From: CAVSPO01 sp963730005 | Lineage (GTDB): Bacteria; Actinomycetota; Actinomycetes; Propionibacteriales; Propionibacteriaceae | Length of the DNA: 64,000 nt | Reading direction: 5' to 3' | NCBI GenBank assembly: GCA_963730005.1 | Contig: CAVSPO010000002.1 | Location: 10,699 to 74,698, forward strand | Shown here: one piece after another, positions 1 to 8,565 of the stretch | Layout of the letters: the number at the start of each line of letters is the position of its first letter | Numbering within the stretch: position 1 is the stretch's first letter | Position numbers and translations under genes: made by a program | Notes under the pieces: generated by a model | Told to the model about the DNA's origin: nothing | The model's input: the letters and a program-made list of their open reading frames with translations, nothing else | Database searches by the model: none

Positions 1-316
1 CCTTCGCCCCCGCTGCGACGTAGTCATCGATCAGCTGGTCGGTCAGCGCCGAGGGGCCGTCGTCGTAGGTGATGGCGATGCATTTCAGCTCGCTGCAGTC
101 AGGCTTGGCGGGCACGCTGGGGGTGGGCGAGGGCGTCACCGACGTAGCCGCAGCGGACGGCGAGGCCGACACCGACACCAATGGCGAGGTGGGATTCGCC
201 GACGTCTGACCAGCCGGGGACGCGCCACCTGTGGCTGACGTGGCGCAACCACCCAGGCTGAGCAAAGTCACCAGCGCGAGGCCGAGGCGGGCAAAGCGTG
301 CGGAAGTGTATCCCAT
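1..316 (-). CDS. Polysaccharide deacetylase (NodB-type) lipoprotein, cut by window edge
   Basis: The minus-strand frame opens at an ATG at 316 and runs off the left edge, so only about 105 N-terminal residues are visible. It begins with a lipoprotein signal peptide: basic start, hydrophobic stretch, and lipobox LGGC with Cys24. A Ser/Thr/Pro/Ala-rich linker follows (about residues 25-70), then the sequence KCIAITYDDGPS. TYDDGP is the first metal/catalytic motif (TFDDGP) of the NodB carbohydrate-esterase 4 fold, which removes N- or O-acetyl groups from chitin-like glycans or peptidoglycan. An extracytoplasmic, membrane-anchored cell-wall deacetylase is the likely role. Substrate cannot be judged because the rest of the domain lies outside the window. 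Confidence 0.8.
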   Translation of the reverse strand, partial: MGYTSARFARLGLALVTLLSLGGCATSATGGASPAGQTSANPTSPLVSVSASPSAAATSVTPSPTPSVPAKPDCSELKCIAITYDDGPSALTDQLIDDYVAAGAK

Positions 317-438
317 GGGTCCAGCTTAGGCCGGGATCACGGAAAACACGTCGTCCGCCCGGCGCGCCAAGCGTCCCCCCTCGGGCACCGCCCCCCGTCG
401 CGAGAAGACCCTGGACAGGAGCAGGCCCGGTGTCCTGT

Positions 439-1164
439 TCAGCGACCGTAACGGGAGGCGAAGTTGGTCAGGATCTGATGCTGGAAACCGGCCAGCCCGG
501 CCGCATGCGCGTTGCGGATCAGATCGGCCATCTCGTCGGGATGGAAATAGCCGGCGTTCTCGTACAGGCGGATCCGGGTGGCCAGGTCGTCCGCGTCCAG
601 TTCGGGGTGGAACTGCGTGATGTAGCAGTGGCGGCCCACCCGGTACATCTGCACCGGGCAGTCCTCGCCGAGCCCCAGCAGGACAGCCTCGGCGGGCGGC
701 ACCCGGCAGGCCTCCTTGTGCGCGACGAAAGCCTTGAACACGTCCGGGATTCCCTCCAGCAGCGGATCGGCACGGCCCTCATCGGTGAGGCGCACCTCGA
801 TGGCCTGCACCGGCTCGGAGTACGTCGAGTCGACCACCCCGCCCAGCCGGGTGGTGAGCACCCCCACGCCGTAGCAGATGCCCATGAAGGGAAACTCGCG
901 CTCCAGCACCTCGTCGATGACCCGCCCCAGGTAGGCCTCCATCCGCTGCTGCAGGAGGGAGGGGTTGGGCTCGCTGGCGTTGAAGGGCCCACCGCCCAGG
1001 ATCACCCCGGACCAGTCGTCCAGGTTGACATCGGGCAGCGTCTCATCGGTCAGCTGCACCTTCAGCAGCTCGTCAGCGCGCACCCCCAAGTGGCGGCGAA
1101 TCGACTCGACCTCATCACGGGCGGCTTGGTCCTCGCGGGAACCCAACAGCAGAAACGGCTTCAC
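439..1164 (-). CDS. Class I glutamine amidotransferase (GMP synthase-like)
   Basis: A 241-residue class I glutamine amidotransferase. The nucleophile elbow is GICYGVG (Cys97) and the His/Glu pair lies in QFHPE. The oxyanion strand ILGGGPFN is also clear. The protein is a stand-alone GATase domain, like the GuaA-related proteins that hydrolyse glutamine or process gamma-glutamyl compounds. I chose the GTG at 1164 because homology-like sequence starts there; the longer open frame upstream overlaps the next gene. It sits 22 bp downstream of a YbdK-type carboxylate-amine ligase on the same strand, so a shared gamma-glutamyl metabolism is possible but unproven. Ribosome binding site is weak. Confidence 0.82.
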   Translation of the reverse strand: MKPFLLLGSREDQAARDEVESIRRHLGVRADELLKVQLTDETLPDVNLDDWSGVILGGGPFNASEPNPSLLQQRMEAYLGRVIDEVLEREFPFMGICYGVGVLTTRLGGVVDSTYSEPVQAIEVRLTDEGRADPLLEGIPDVFKAFVAHKEACRVPPAEAVLLGLGEDCPVQMYRVGRHCYITQFHPELDADDLATRIRLYENAGYFHPDEMADLIRNAHAAGLAGFQHQILTNFASRYGR

Positions 1165-1186
1165 CCGGCACAGGTTAGCCGGTGAC

Positions 1187-2314
1187 TCAGAACCTTGGGT
1201 TACCTGACCGGGTCTCGGCGACCAGCGCACGCAGCAGCGCATCCATTCCACCGTCGGCGAACGCCGCCCGCTGGCGACGGTAGCTCGGGCCGCGCCTGGC
1301 CAGCTCGTCGACGAACCGCAGCTCGTCCGCACACCCCAGCCTGACCGCCACCGGCTCCAGCCGGTCGAGCAACCTGGACAGGCCGTCCAACAGATGGATC
1401 TGGCGATCCGGATGAAGAGGGTCGATGATGAACGCCTCGACGCCGTAGCGGGCGGCGCGCCACTTGTTCTCGCGCTCCACCCAGCGCTGCAGCTCCGGCA
1501 GCGGGTCGCCGTCGATGGTGCGCTGCACGGACCAGTCGACCAGACACTGGGTGAGCGCGGCCAGGGCTCCGATCTCGGCCAGAGTGGGCACCGCGTCGGC
1601 GGCGCGGTTCTCGACCGTGCCGAGGGACGGCGAGGGCCGCACGTCCCAGCGGATCTCGCTGGGATCGGCGATCACGTCGAGCGCGATCAGCTGGGCGATG
1701 TGGTCCTGCCAGTGTTGCCAGTCGTCCAGGTCGGGCGGCAGACCGGCGCTGGGCAACTGCTGGAACAACATGGTGCGCTGCGACGCGTAGCGGGTGTCCT
1801 CCCCCTCCCAGTAGGGCGAGGCCGCGGACAGCGCGATCAGGTACGGCATGGCCGCGGTGAGCGCTCGCATCGCTGCCGGCGCCAGTTCGCCCGACGTGAG
1901 CCCGACATGCACGTGGGTGCCGCAGATGATGAGCCGCTGGGACCACCAGGCGCCCTTGTCCAGCACCGTGTGGTAGCGGTCCTTCTCGACGATGGGCAGG
2001 TCGGCTGCCCGGCTGAAGGGATGGGTGCCGGCAGCGAGCACCGCCAGACCGGCCCGATCCGCCGCCGCCTGGACCTGCCCCATCGCGTCCGAGAGTTCGG
2101 CGACAGCTTCGTCGACGCGGTGGTGCACGCCGGTGACCAGCTCCACCATGTGCTGCAGGAACTCCTCCCGGAAGGGGCCCTGTTTCTCGGAGGTGAGCTC
2201 GGCGTACAGCTCGGGACCGCGCGGCGCGAGCTCCAGGGTGGTGGCGTCGATCAGGGCAAGTTCCCACTCGATCCCGAGGGTCGAGCGCTGCGAGGTCGCG
2301 AAACTGATTCGCAT
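1187..2314 (-). CDS. Carboxylate-amine ligase, YbdK/glutamate-cysteine ligase 2 family
   Basis: A 375-residue member of the GCS2 family. Diagnostic features are TLGIEWELALID near the N-terminus (family EEE/GxExE-type metal ligand region), the ICGTHVHVGL segment in the middle, and a C-terminal RAARYG. Family members ligate glutamate to an amine-bearing substrate such as cysteine using ATP. In actinobacteria related enzymes serve ergothioneine (EgtA) or remain orphan YbdK proteins. No other ergothioneine gene is visible nearby, so I keep the general call. It is the upstream gene of a two-gene minus-strand unit with the glutamine amidotransferase. Confidence 0.85.
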   Translation of the reverse strand: MRISFATSQRSTLGIEWELALIDATTLELAPRGPELYAELTSEKQGPFREEFLQHMVELVTGVHHRVDEAVAELSDAMGQVQAAADRAGLAVLAAGTHPFSRAADLPIVEKDRYHTVLDKGAWWSQRLIICGTHVHVGLTSGELAPAAMRALTAAMPYLIALSAASPYWEGEDTRYASQRTMLFQQLPSAGLPPDLDDWQHWQDHIAQLIALDVIADPSEIRWDVRPSPSLGTVENRAADAVPTLAEIGALAALTQCLVDWSVQRTIDGDPLPELQRWVERENKWRAARYGVEAFIIDPLHPDRQIHLLDGLSRLLDRLEPVAVRLGCADELRFVDELARRGPSYRRQRAAFADGGMDALLRALVAETRSGNPRF

Positions 2315-2356
2315 GATCTGTCCTTGGGGGTGTGGGTTGGAAAGGACGTGCTGAGT

Positions 2357-3337
2357 CTAGACGCCCGACTGTAGTGGTGTCCCCTCCCCTGCCGGGGCCT
2401 GCAACGGCGCAGAGCCGGCCTGACGCGACGCCCTGGGGCGGTACTGGCCGCGGTGGTTGGCGACGTAGACGCCGGCCAGGATCAGAGCACCGCCGGCGAA
2501 CTGCCCGGGCGCGAGCCGCTCACCCAGCACCAGCGCACCCGCCGCCAGCGCGACCAGGGTGGACAGACCGATGAACGTGGCGTAACCGTTCGAACCAAGG
2601 TGCCTGATCGCCACGTTCTGGAAGAAGAACGCGCCGACGGTCGGGCCGATCCCCAGATAAACGACGGCCCAGCGGAAGGGGGCGTTGGTGGCGGGCAGCG
2701 CCAGGAACTCGGGCAGCGTCCCCGCGGCCAGGTGCTGCACCACGGCCACGCCGCCGAACACAATCGCGCCACTCGCCACCATCACGAAGGTCTTGTCGAT
2801 GTCCCTGGCGTGGTGCAGTCGTTCCGCGAACACTGCGTACAACGAGTAGGCCACCACAGCCAGCAGCAAGGCGAGGTACCCGGCGACGTTGAAACCGGCC
2901 TGCAGACCGCCGACCACCACCGTCGTGCAGACGCCGACGAAGGTGATCAGGATCCCGGTCGACTGCCAGCGCGAAGGCGTCACACCCAGGATCAACCAGG
3001 CGCCCAGCAAGGTGAACACGGGGATGGCCGAGATGATCAAACCCGTCTCGGACGCCGTGGTTCGACCGATGCCGTAGGCCTCGGCGGCGTAGTAGATGAC
3101 TGGCTGGAGGATGGCCAGCACCAGCAGCGGCCGCACCACGTCGCTGGTGATGCGCAGCCGGATCACCCGCGTGGCGATCAGCAGCAGCATCGCGGCCAGG
3201 GCGATGCCGAAACGCCAGGCCAGCAGCGAAACGGGGTCGACGCTGTCCAGGCCGCTCTTGGTGAAGACGAAGGAGACGCCGTACAGCAGTTCCGTGGCCA
3301 GGGCCGCCAGGATCCCCATCGGGACGTTTCTGCTCAC
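2357..3337 (-). CDS. EamA/DMT-family transporter
   Basis: A 326-residue integral membrane protein with about ten predicted helices arranged as two EamA repeats. The first half contains the conserved TELLYGVSFVFTKSGLD opening and a WRFGIALAAML helix. The second half ends in LGERLAPGQFAGGALILAGVYV, the usual end of an EamA domain. A hydrophilic tail of about 35 residues follows. Drug/metabolite transporters of this type mostly export amino acids or other small metabolites; the substrate cannot be inferred. The gene lies 9 bp upstream of the ABC exporter's stop and may be co-transcribed with it. Confidence 0.85.
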   Translation of the reverse strand: MSRNVPMGILAALATELLYGVSFVFTKSGLDSVDPVSLLAWRFGIALAAMLLLIATRVIRLRITSDVVRPLLVLAILQPVIYYAAEAYGIGRTTASETGLIISAIPVFTLLGAWLILGVTPSRWQSTGILITFVGVCTTVVVGGLQAGFNVAGYLALLLAVVAYSLYAVFAERLHHARDIDKTFVMVASGAIVFGGVAVVQHLAAGTLPEFLALPATNAPFRWAVVYLGIGPTVGAFFFQNVAIRHLGSNGYATFIGLSTLVALAAGALVLGERLAPGQFAGGALILAGVYVANHRGQYRPRASRQAGSAPLQAPAGEGTPLQSGV

Positions 3338-3346
3338 CGGGACAGG

Positions 3347-5209
3347 CTAGCTGGCGTCCGGTGCGGGTGGTTGCGCCTCGGGACCTTGCTCGTCGCGGGC
3401 GCGGCGCTCCAGCAAGGCGGCGTAGGGGCCGCCGGCTGCGACCAGGTCATCGTGTCGGCCCAGTTCGACGAGGCGGCCCGCGGCCAGCACGGCGATCAGG
3501 TCGGCGTCGCGGATGGTTGACAGCCGGTGGGCGATGATCAGCGTCGTCCGCCCTTGTGAGAGCGCGTCCAGGTGTCGTTGCACATCGACCTCGGTGCGGT
3601 TGTCCAGCGCGGAGGTGGCCTCGTCGAGGATCAGGATCCGCGGGTTGCGCAGCAGGGTGCGCGCGATCACCAGGCGCTGTTGCTCGCCACCGCTGAAGCG
3701 ATGGCCGCGGGCGCCCACGATGGTGTCGAGGCCGTCCGGGAGGTCGCGCACCAGGTCGTCGATCTCGGCCCAGGCCAGGCTCTGCCAGAGCTGCTCGTCG
3801 GTGGCGTCAGGGCATGCCGCCAGCAGGTTGGCACGGATGGTGTCGTGCACCAGGTACGTCTCCTGGCTGACCACCCCGACCAGCGTGGTCAGGGTCCGGC
3901 GGCTGAGCCGGCGCAGATCCAGGCCGTCGATCGTCACCACCCCCGAGGTCGGGTCGTGCAGCCGGTCCGCCAAGGCGGCCAGCGTCGACTTGCCCGACCC
4001 GGTCTCGCCCACCACGGCCAGCGTGGCACCGGGCGGGATGGTCAAGCTCACTCCGCGCAGCGCCTCGCGATCGGCGTCCGGGTAGCGGAAATGGACGTCG
4101 TCGAAACACACTTCGCCGCGGACTTGGGCCGGGTCGACGGCGACGGGGTGCTCGGGTTCGGGCACCTCGGGGACCAGGTCGAGGTAGCCGAAGACGCGAC
4201 TGAAGAGGGCCATCGACGCGACCCACTGGGCGCCGGAGCTGAGCAGCCCCATCAACGGCCGGAAGATGGACGTCTGCAGGGCCGTGAAGGCGACCAGGGT
4301 GCCGATCGTCATGTCGTCACCGGTGATGGGCAGCCCGGCCGCCAGGTAGATGACGGCCGGGATGGCCGCGAAGGCGATCTGCATGACGGCCATCCGCCAG
4401 CGGCCGGCCAGCTGCGACTTGACGGCCAGGTCGGCCAACTGACGGCTGGTGACGTCGAATCGCGCCAGGTCACGGTCGCCGGTGCCGAGCGTCTTGGCCA
4501 GCCGGGCGCCCGACACCGACAACGAGTCCTCCACCTGCGAGTACAGGTCGGCCATCACGCGTTGTCGCTGCGTGGTGATGTCGCGTCGGGTGAGCGCCAC
4601 CTGACGGGTCAGGAGCACGGCCGGCGGGATCACCACCAGGCTGATCAGGGCCAGCTGCCACGACAGCGCCACCATCGCAGCCGCCGTGGCGATGGCCGTG
4701 GTCACGTTGGACGCAATGCTGGTGGCGGTGGTGGTGACAACCGACTGCATGCCGGCCACGTCGGAGGTGATCCGCGACTGGATCTCACCGCCACGGTTAC
4801 GGGTGAAGAACGACAGCGACTGTTTCTGCAGGTGAGCGAACACGCGGGTGCGCAGGTCGTGCATGATGCCCTCGCCCACCCGGGTGCTGAGCAGCGTCTG
4901 CCACACCCCGATGGCCTGCACCGCCACTGCAACACCCAACATGGCGACCACCAGCCACACCAGCAGCCGCAGGTCGCGGTTGGGTAGTGCGTTGTCGATC
5001 ACGGCGCGCACCAGGAACGGCTGCGCGATGCTGACCAGTGAGCTGACCACGATCATGGCGACCACGGCCAGCAGCGGCCCCCGGTAGCTGCGGAACAGCC
5101 CGGCCACCCGCCGCGCCGAGACCGGGGATTCCTCCAACTGCCTCAGGTCAGCGGGGTCGACGCGGGCCGGGCGCAAGGCACCGGGACCGTCCCCGATCGG
5201 CAGCGTCAT
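3347..5209 (-). CDS. ABC exporter half-transporter (permease fused to ATPase)
   Basis: About 620 residues with an N-terminal six-helix exporter domain (roughly 40-310) and a C-terminal nucleotide-binding domain (roughly 370-600). The ATPase shows Walker A GETGSGKST, a variant signature FSGGE, Walker B ILILDEATSALD and the H-loop IIAHRLST. It would function as a homo- or heterodimer exporting lipids or drugs. The ATG at 5209 is preferred over an upstream in-frame ATG because AGGAGGG lies about 8 bases before it. The gene follows the Fur-type regulator by 20 bp on the same strand, so it may be part of the same transcript. Confidence 0.88.
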   Translation of the reverse strand: MTLPIGDGPGALRPARVDPADLRQLEESPVSARRVAGLFRSYRGPLLAVVAMIVVSSLVSIAQPFLVRAVIDNALPNRDLRLLVWLVVAMLGVAVAVQAIGVWQTLLSTRVGEGIMHDLRTRVFAHLQKQSLSFFTRNRGGEIQSRITSDVAGMQSVVTTTATSIASNVTTAIATAAAMVALSWQLALISLVVIPPAVLLTRQVALTRRDITTQRQRVMADLYSQVEDSLSVSGARLAKTLGTGDRDLARFDVTSRQLADLAVKSQLAGRWRMAVMQIAFAAIPAVIYLAAGLPITGDDMTIGTLVAFTALQTSIFRPLMGLLSSGAQWVASMALFSRVFGYLDLVPEVPEPEHPVAVDPAQVRGEVCFDDVHFRYPDADREALRGVSLTIPPGATLAVVGETGSGKSTLAALADRLHDPTSGVVTIDGLDLRRLSRRTLTTLVGVVSQETYLVHDTIRANLLAACPDATDEQLWQSLAWAEIDDLVRDLPDGLDTIVGARGHRFSGGEQQRLVIARTLLRNPRILILDEATSALDNRTEVDVQRHLDALSQGRTTLIIAHRLSTIRDADLIAVLAAGRLVELGRHDDLVAAGGPYAALLERRARDEQGPEAQPPAPDAS

Positions 5210-5229
5210 GCCCCGGCCCTCCTGTCCTG

Positions 5230-5658
5230 TCAGTGCGGCTTTCGCCGGCAGGCGGGGCAATATCCCCAGTAAGTGACCTCGGCCTCATCGACCAGGTAGC
5301 CGTGGTCGGTGCTCGGAGTCAGGCAGGGCACCTCACCGACAGCGCAGTCGACGTCGCACACCTCACCGCAACCCCGGCAGATCAGGTGGTGGTGATTGTC
5401 CGCGACGCGCGCCTCGTAGCGGGTCGGGCTGCCCGCCGGATGGATGCGGCGCAGCAAACCCGCATCGGTGAGGCTGTGCAACGCGTCGTAGATGCCCTGG
5501 GTGGAGATCGAGCCGATTCGCTGACGCACCGCTTCCGCGATCACGTCGGCGGTTGCGTGGGGCGACTCCTGGGCAACGCGGAGCACCGCCTTGCGGCCGG
5601 CGGTGACGCGCAACCCGGCGGCGCGGATGCGCGCCTCGTCGTCGGCCGGCCCGTTCAT
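5230..5658 (-). CDS. Fur/PerR-family transcriptional regulator
   Basis: About 142 residues from the ATG at 5658. It has the Fur winged-helix start (RAAGLRVTAGRKAVL), the STQGIYDALHSLTDAGLLRRI recognition region, the HHHLICRGCGEVCDV metal site and a second cysteine pair CPAC near the C-terminus. The two CxxC pairs indicate a structural zinc site. It is divergent from katA across a short region with inverted repeats, the arrangement of peroxide-sensing FurA/CatR/PerR regulators that repress catalase. The role as catalase regulator is inferred from position; sensing metal is not determinable. The upstream in-frame extension to 5739 would run through the presumed operators and is rejected. Confidence 0.87.
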   Translation of the reverse strand: MNGPADDEARIRAAGLRVTAGRKAVLRVAQESPHATADVIAEAVRQRIGSISTQGIYDALHSLTDAGLLRRIHPAGSPTRYEARVADNHHHLICRGCGEVCDVDCAVGEVPCLTPSTDHGYLVDEAEVTYWGYCPACRRKPH

Positions 5659-5684
5659 GATCACCACCCTATCGCCTCCAAGAT

Positions 5685-5697
5685 TGGAACCATTCCA
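5685..5697. promoter_or_regulatory. Candidate Fur/PerR operator (TGGAA-CCA-TTCCA)
   Basis: A perfect 5-bp inverted repeat with a 3-bp spacer, 27 bp upstream of the regulator start and 75 bp upstream of katA. It could serve autoregulation of the divergent pair. Its match to any published Fur-family box is not exact. Confidence 0.4.
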
Positions 5698-5705
5698 CTG
5701 ATAGC

Positions 5706-5744
5706 ATGGAGTCGTCCACACTCCATCGTCGGCGACCATGGAGT
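5706..5744. promoter_or_regulatory. Three copies of ATGGAGT in the katA promoter region
   Basis: ATGGAGT occurs at 5706-5712 and again at 5738-5744. Its exact complement ACTCCAT is at 5720-5726. The first pair makes a perfect 7-bp inverted repeat with a 7-bp spacer. The cluster ends 28 bp before the katA start codon and probably overlaps its promoter, so it is the best candidate for repressor binding. Confidence 0.5.
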
Positions 5745-5771
5745 CTAGGCCCTGCTCAACGAGGAGACAGC

Positions 5772-7292
5772 ATGAACGACTTCACTGCCAAGATCCCCAC
5801 CACTCCGGAATCGGGCCAGATGCCGGGGAACACATCCGCTGACACCAGCGGCTCACGGACGGTCAACGGCGCCCCCAACGCCAGCGACCGCAACAGCCTC
5901 TCGGTCGGCCCGAACGGCCCGCTGGTGCTGCACGACGTGCACCTGATCGACACGCTCGCCCACTTCAACCGCTCAGAAGTTCCGCAGCGCCGCCCGCACG
6001 CCAAAGGCTCCGGCGCCTTCGGCGTCTTCGAAACCACCGAGGATGTCACCCGGTACACCAAGGCAGCCCTCTTCCAGCCCGGGGTGAAGACCGAGATGCT
6101 GGCCCGCTTCTCCACCGTCGCAGGCGAGACCGGCTCGCCGGACACCTGGCGCGATGTCCGCGGTTTCGCGCTGAAGTTCTACACCACCGAGGGCAACTAC
6201 GACATGGTGGGCAACAACACCCCCGTGTTCTTCGTTCGTGACCCGATGAAGTTCCCGCACTTCATCCGCAGCCAGAAACGGCTGCCCGACTCCGGCCTGC
6301 GCGACAACCACATGCAGTGGGACTTCTGGACGCTCTCCCCCGAGTCCGCCCACCAGGTGACCTACCTGATGGGTGAACGTGGCCTGCCGAAGAGCTACCG
6401 CCACATGAACGGCTACTCGTCGCACACCTACATGTGGGTGAACGCAGCCGGGGAGCGGTTCTGGGTCAAGTACCACTTCCACACGCAGCAGGGCGTGCAC
6501 AACCTCACCAACGAACAGGCCCAGCTGCTGGCGGGCAAGGACGCCGACGCGCACCGTCGTGACCTGTTCAACGCCATCAAGGCCGGCGACTTCCCGAGCT
6601 GGCGCATGTCGGTACAGGTGATGCCGTACGCGGACGCCAACGACTACCACATCAACCCGTTCGACCTAACGAAGGTCTGGCCGCACGCCGACTACCCGTT
6701 GATCCCGGTGGGCACCATGACCCTGAACAAGAACCCGGACAACTACTTCGCCCAGATCGAGCAGGCGGCTTTCGCGCCGTCCAACCTGGTTCCCGGCATC
6801 GGCTTTAGCCCCGACAAGATGCTGCTCGGCCGGGTGTTCGCCTACAACGACGCCGCCAGGGCGCGGATCGGCACCAACTACGACCAGTTGCCGGTGAACA
6901 GGCCGCGCGTGGACGCCCACAACCGGTACGCGTTCGACGGCCACATGGCGTTCGACCACTCCGGAGACGCCCCGGTCTACGCCCCCAACAGCATGGGCCG
7001 GCCGTTCGCTGACGAGCAGGGCCGGGCCGAGGACGGCTGGGAGGCGGACGGCGAGCTGGTGCGTTCCGCTTACACGCTGCGTCCCGACGACGGCGACTTC
7101 AACCAGCCGGGCGATCTGGTGCGCAACGTCTGGAACGACAAGCAGCGTGAGGACTTCTGCCAGACGGTGGCCGGCGGCGTGCTGGACGGGGTCACCGGCG
7201 AGGTTCGCGAGCGCGTGTTCTGGTACATCGGCCAGATCGACGAGCAGTGCGGCGCTCGCGTCCGCCAGCTTGTCGAGCAGGGCGACCAGTGA
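5772..7292 (+). CDS. katA: Catalase (clade-typical monofunctional haem catalase)
   Basis: A 506-residue haem catalase that converts hydrogen peroxide to water and oxygen in the cytoplasm. The active-site histidine lies in RRPHAKGSGAFG (about His76), the asparagine region is YDMVGNNTPVFF, and the proximal haem tyrosine is in RVFAYNDAARARIG. Length matches small-subunit catalases. The ATG at 5772 is preceded by GAGGAG five bases upstream, so the longer open frame starting at 5706 is not used. Divergent from a Fur/PerR gene and followed by a strong hairpin, it forms a single-gene peroxide-inducible unit. Confidence 0.95.
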   Translation: MNDFTAKIPTTPESGQMPGNTSADTSGSRTVNGAPNASDRNSLSVGPNGPLVLHDVHLIDTLAHFNRSEVPQRRPHAKGSGAFGVFETTEDVTRYTKAALFQPGVKTEMLARFSTVAGETGSPDTWRDVRGFALKFYTTEGNYDMVGNNTPVFFVRDPMKFPHFIRSQKRLPDSGLRDNHMQWDFWTLSPESAHQVTYLMGERGLPKSYRHMNGYSSHTYMWVNAAGERFWVKYHFHTQQGVHNLTNEQAQLLAGKDADAHRRDLFNAIKAGDFPSWRMSVQVMPYADANDYHINPFDLTKVWPHADYPLIPVGTMTLNKNPDNYFAQIEQAAFAPSNLVPGIGFSPDKMLLGRVFAYNDAARARIGTNYDQLPVNRPRVDAHNRYAFDGHMAFDHSGDAPVYAPNSMGRPFADEQGRAEDGWEADGELVRSAYTLRPDDGDFNQPGDLVRNVWNDKQREDFCQTVAGGVLDGVTGEVRERVFWYIGQIDEQCGARVRQLVEQGDQ

Positions 7293-7326
7293 CCATCGGC
7301 TCAGTGACACGCTGAACCGGTAGCAG

Positions 7327-7370
7327 AACGCGGTGGGCCGGATGGGAACAACCTCCCGGCCCACCGCGTT
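7327..7370 (+). terminator. Hairpin terminator after katA
   Basis: Perfect 15-bp stem (7327-7341 with 7356-7370) and a 14-base loop, 34 bases after the katA stop. No T-run follows, as is common in actinobacteria. The following stretch up to 7640 has no credible gene; a TAGAAT-like -10 element lies near 7454. Confidence 0.75.
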
Positions 7371-7640
7371 GGCGCGCGCCCCCAACGCCCTCGGCGACCG
7401 GCGAGCCCGAAGGCAGATCGTGGTGGGGCCACACTCAGGCCGTTTCAGACGATAGAATCTCTTGTCGTGGCCCAGTCGTGGGCCCCCACAAAGCTGGAAC
7501 ACCCCAGCCAGTACGGCGGATGACAGACCGTTCACTGCGGTCGGGCCTGTTGCCCGCCAGACCAGGCGCCCAACAGTAATGGCTCGCCGCCGGACGTGAC
7601 CCTACTCACCAGGTGGCCCATCCCGACAGGAAGGCCAATC

Positions 7641-8039
7641 GTGTCCGAAGACGTACTGCAGAGCCCCCCCGAACTGGAAATCCTGTCGGCTGCTCCGATC
7701 GGCAAGGCGGGGGTCCGCATCACCAGCACTCTCTACGTGTTCGGGATGGTGGCCCTGGCACCCGACGGCTCCGTAGTCGGCGAGGGGGACATCGAAGCCC
7801 AGGTGCAACAGGCCCTGGAGAACATGGAAGTCGTGCTTGCCGCCAGCGGGGCGCAGCTGAGGGACGTGGTGGCGACCACCCTGTTCCTGGTGAACGTCGA
7901 GGACGCCCCCAAGGCCGTCGCCGTACGCGATGCACACTTCACCGGGGCAGTGCCGCCACGTCACACGCTGGTTGGCGTCACCGCCCTCGGCAACCCGCAG
8001 TTCCTGGTCGAGATCAGCGCTTTCGCCGTCCTGCACTAG
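7641..8039 (+). CDS. RidA/YjgF-family enamine/imine deaminase
   Basis: A 132-residue RidA-fold protein. Conserved segments include LYVFGMVALAPDG, the IEAQVQQALENMEVVLAASGAQLRDVV core and the C-terminal PRHTLVGVTALGNPQFLVEI, where the arginine binds substrate carboxylate. RidA proteins hydrolyse reactive 2-aminoacrylate-type enamines or carry out related deaminations. Catalytic specificity cannot be assigned within this superfamily. GTG at 7641 is chosen because AGGAAGG lies 6 bases upstream. The gene stands alone and is convergent with the small cysteine-rich gene downstream. Confidence 0.85.
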   Translation: MSEDVLQSPPELEILSAAPIGKAGVRITSTLYVFGMVALAPDGSVVGEGDIEAQVQQALENMEVVLAASGAQLRDVVATTLFLVNVEDAPKAVAVRDAHFTGAVPPRHTLVGVTALGNPQFLVEISAFAVLH

Positions 8040-8088
8040 GAAACGTCCTGCGCTAGAAAACGTCCTGCACTGAGAGACTGGCGCAGGC

Positions 8089-8340
8089 TCAGAGCCGCCC
8101 CCAGGCGAGCTCGTCCAGCTCGAACACCGTTTCGCAGATCGAGCAACGGCCGCGCCAGCCGAGAGAGAGTCGGCGCAGGTCCAGGATGCGGCAACGATCG
8201 CAGCGCAGGTAGACATGCCCGCACGGCCCTTTGGCCCACCATTTGGCCCGCAACGGCCCTGCGTGCTCGTTGGAGGTGCACTCCGGATCGAAGTCGTCCA
8301 GTTGCCGGTTCCCCAGCAGCGGAATGGTTTCGACGGACAT
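8089..8340 (-). CDS. Small cysteine-rich (putative zinc-binding) protein
   Basis: An 83-residue hydrophilic protein I do not recognise. It contains CGHVYLRCDRCRILD in the middle and RGRCSICE near the C-terminus, that is one CxxC pair preceded by CGH and a second CxxC pair, suggesting a zinc ribbon or treble-clef-like knuckle. ATG at 8340 is preferred because CAGGAGG lies about 6 bases upstream; an in-frame upstream ATG at 8373 has no such site. Tryptophan-rich WWAKG and WGRL segments flank the metal site. It may bind nucleic acid or act as a protein adaptor; no neighbour hints at its job. Confidence 0.65.
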   Translation of the reverse strand: MSVETIPLLGNRQLDDFDPECTSNEHAGPLRAKWWAKGPCGHVYLRCDRCRILDLRRLSLGWRGRCSICETVFELDELAWGRL

Positions 8341-8467
8341 GGCGGCCTCCTGTTCCGCGACTACTACGTCCATTGTCCGTCACGACCACAAGGGCTCACC
8401 CGGCACCGGCTCGCCGTGGCGCCGCCGAGAGCGAACAGGCCTCCTGTTCGTGCCAGGTCACGACACC

Positions 8468-8530
8468 AACTTGTGCCTATTCGGTCGGGAACCGCCTATA
8501 TGGGCCATCCCGACCGAATACGCACAAGTT
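8468..8530. repeat. Long imperfect palindrome (63 bp), possible terminator or palindromic element
   Basis: Arms 8468-8490 and 8508-8530 pair over 22 of 23 positions, with a single C-C mismatch at 8477/8521. The 17-base loop can itself fold. It lies 36 bases past the stop of the AEC transporter and upstream of the cysteine-rich gene. It could terminate the transporter transcript, but no T-run follows and the stem is longer than the other terminators here, so a dispersed palindromic repeat or miniature element is equally possible. Confidence 0.6.
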
Positions 8531-8565
8531 AGGTTCTTGCCGGCCCCGTAGTCGGGCAATCAGGG

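Noticed and set aside
2453..4987. Long open frames on the + strand opposite the EamA and ABC exporter genes
   Set aside because: They are rich in Gln/His/Arg/Gly with no motifs, the usual antisense shadow of GC-rich genes; the minus-strand genes carry clear domain motifs.
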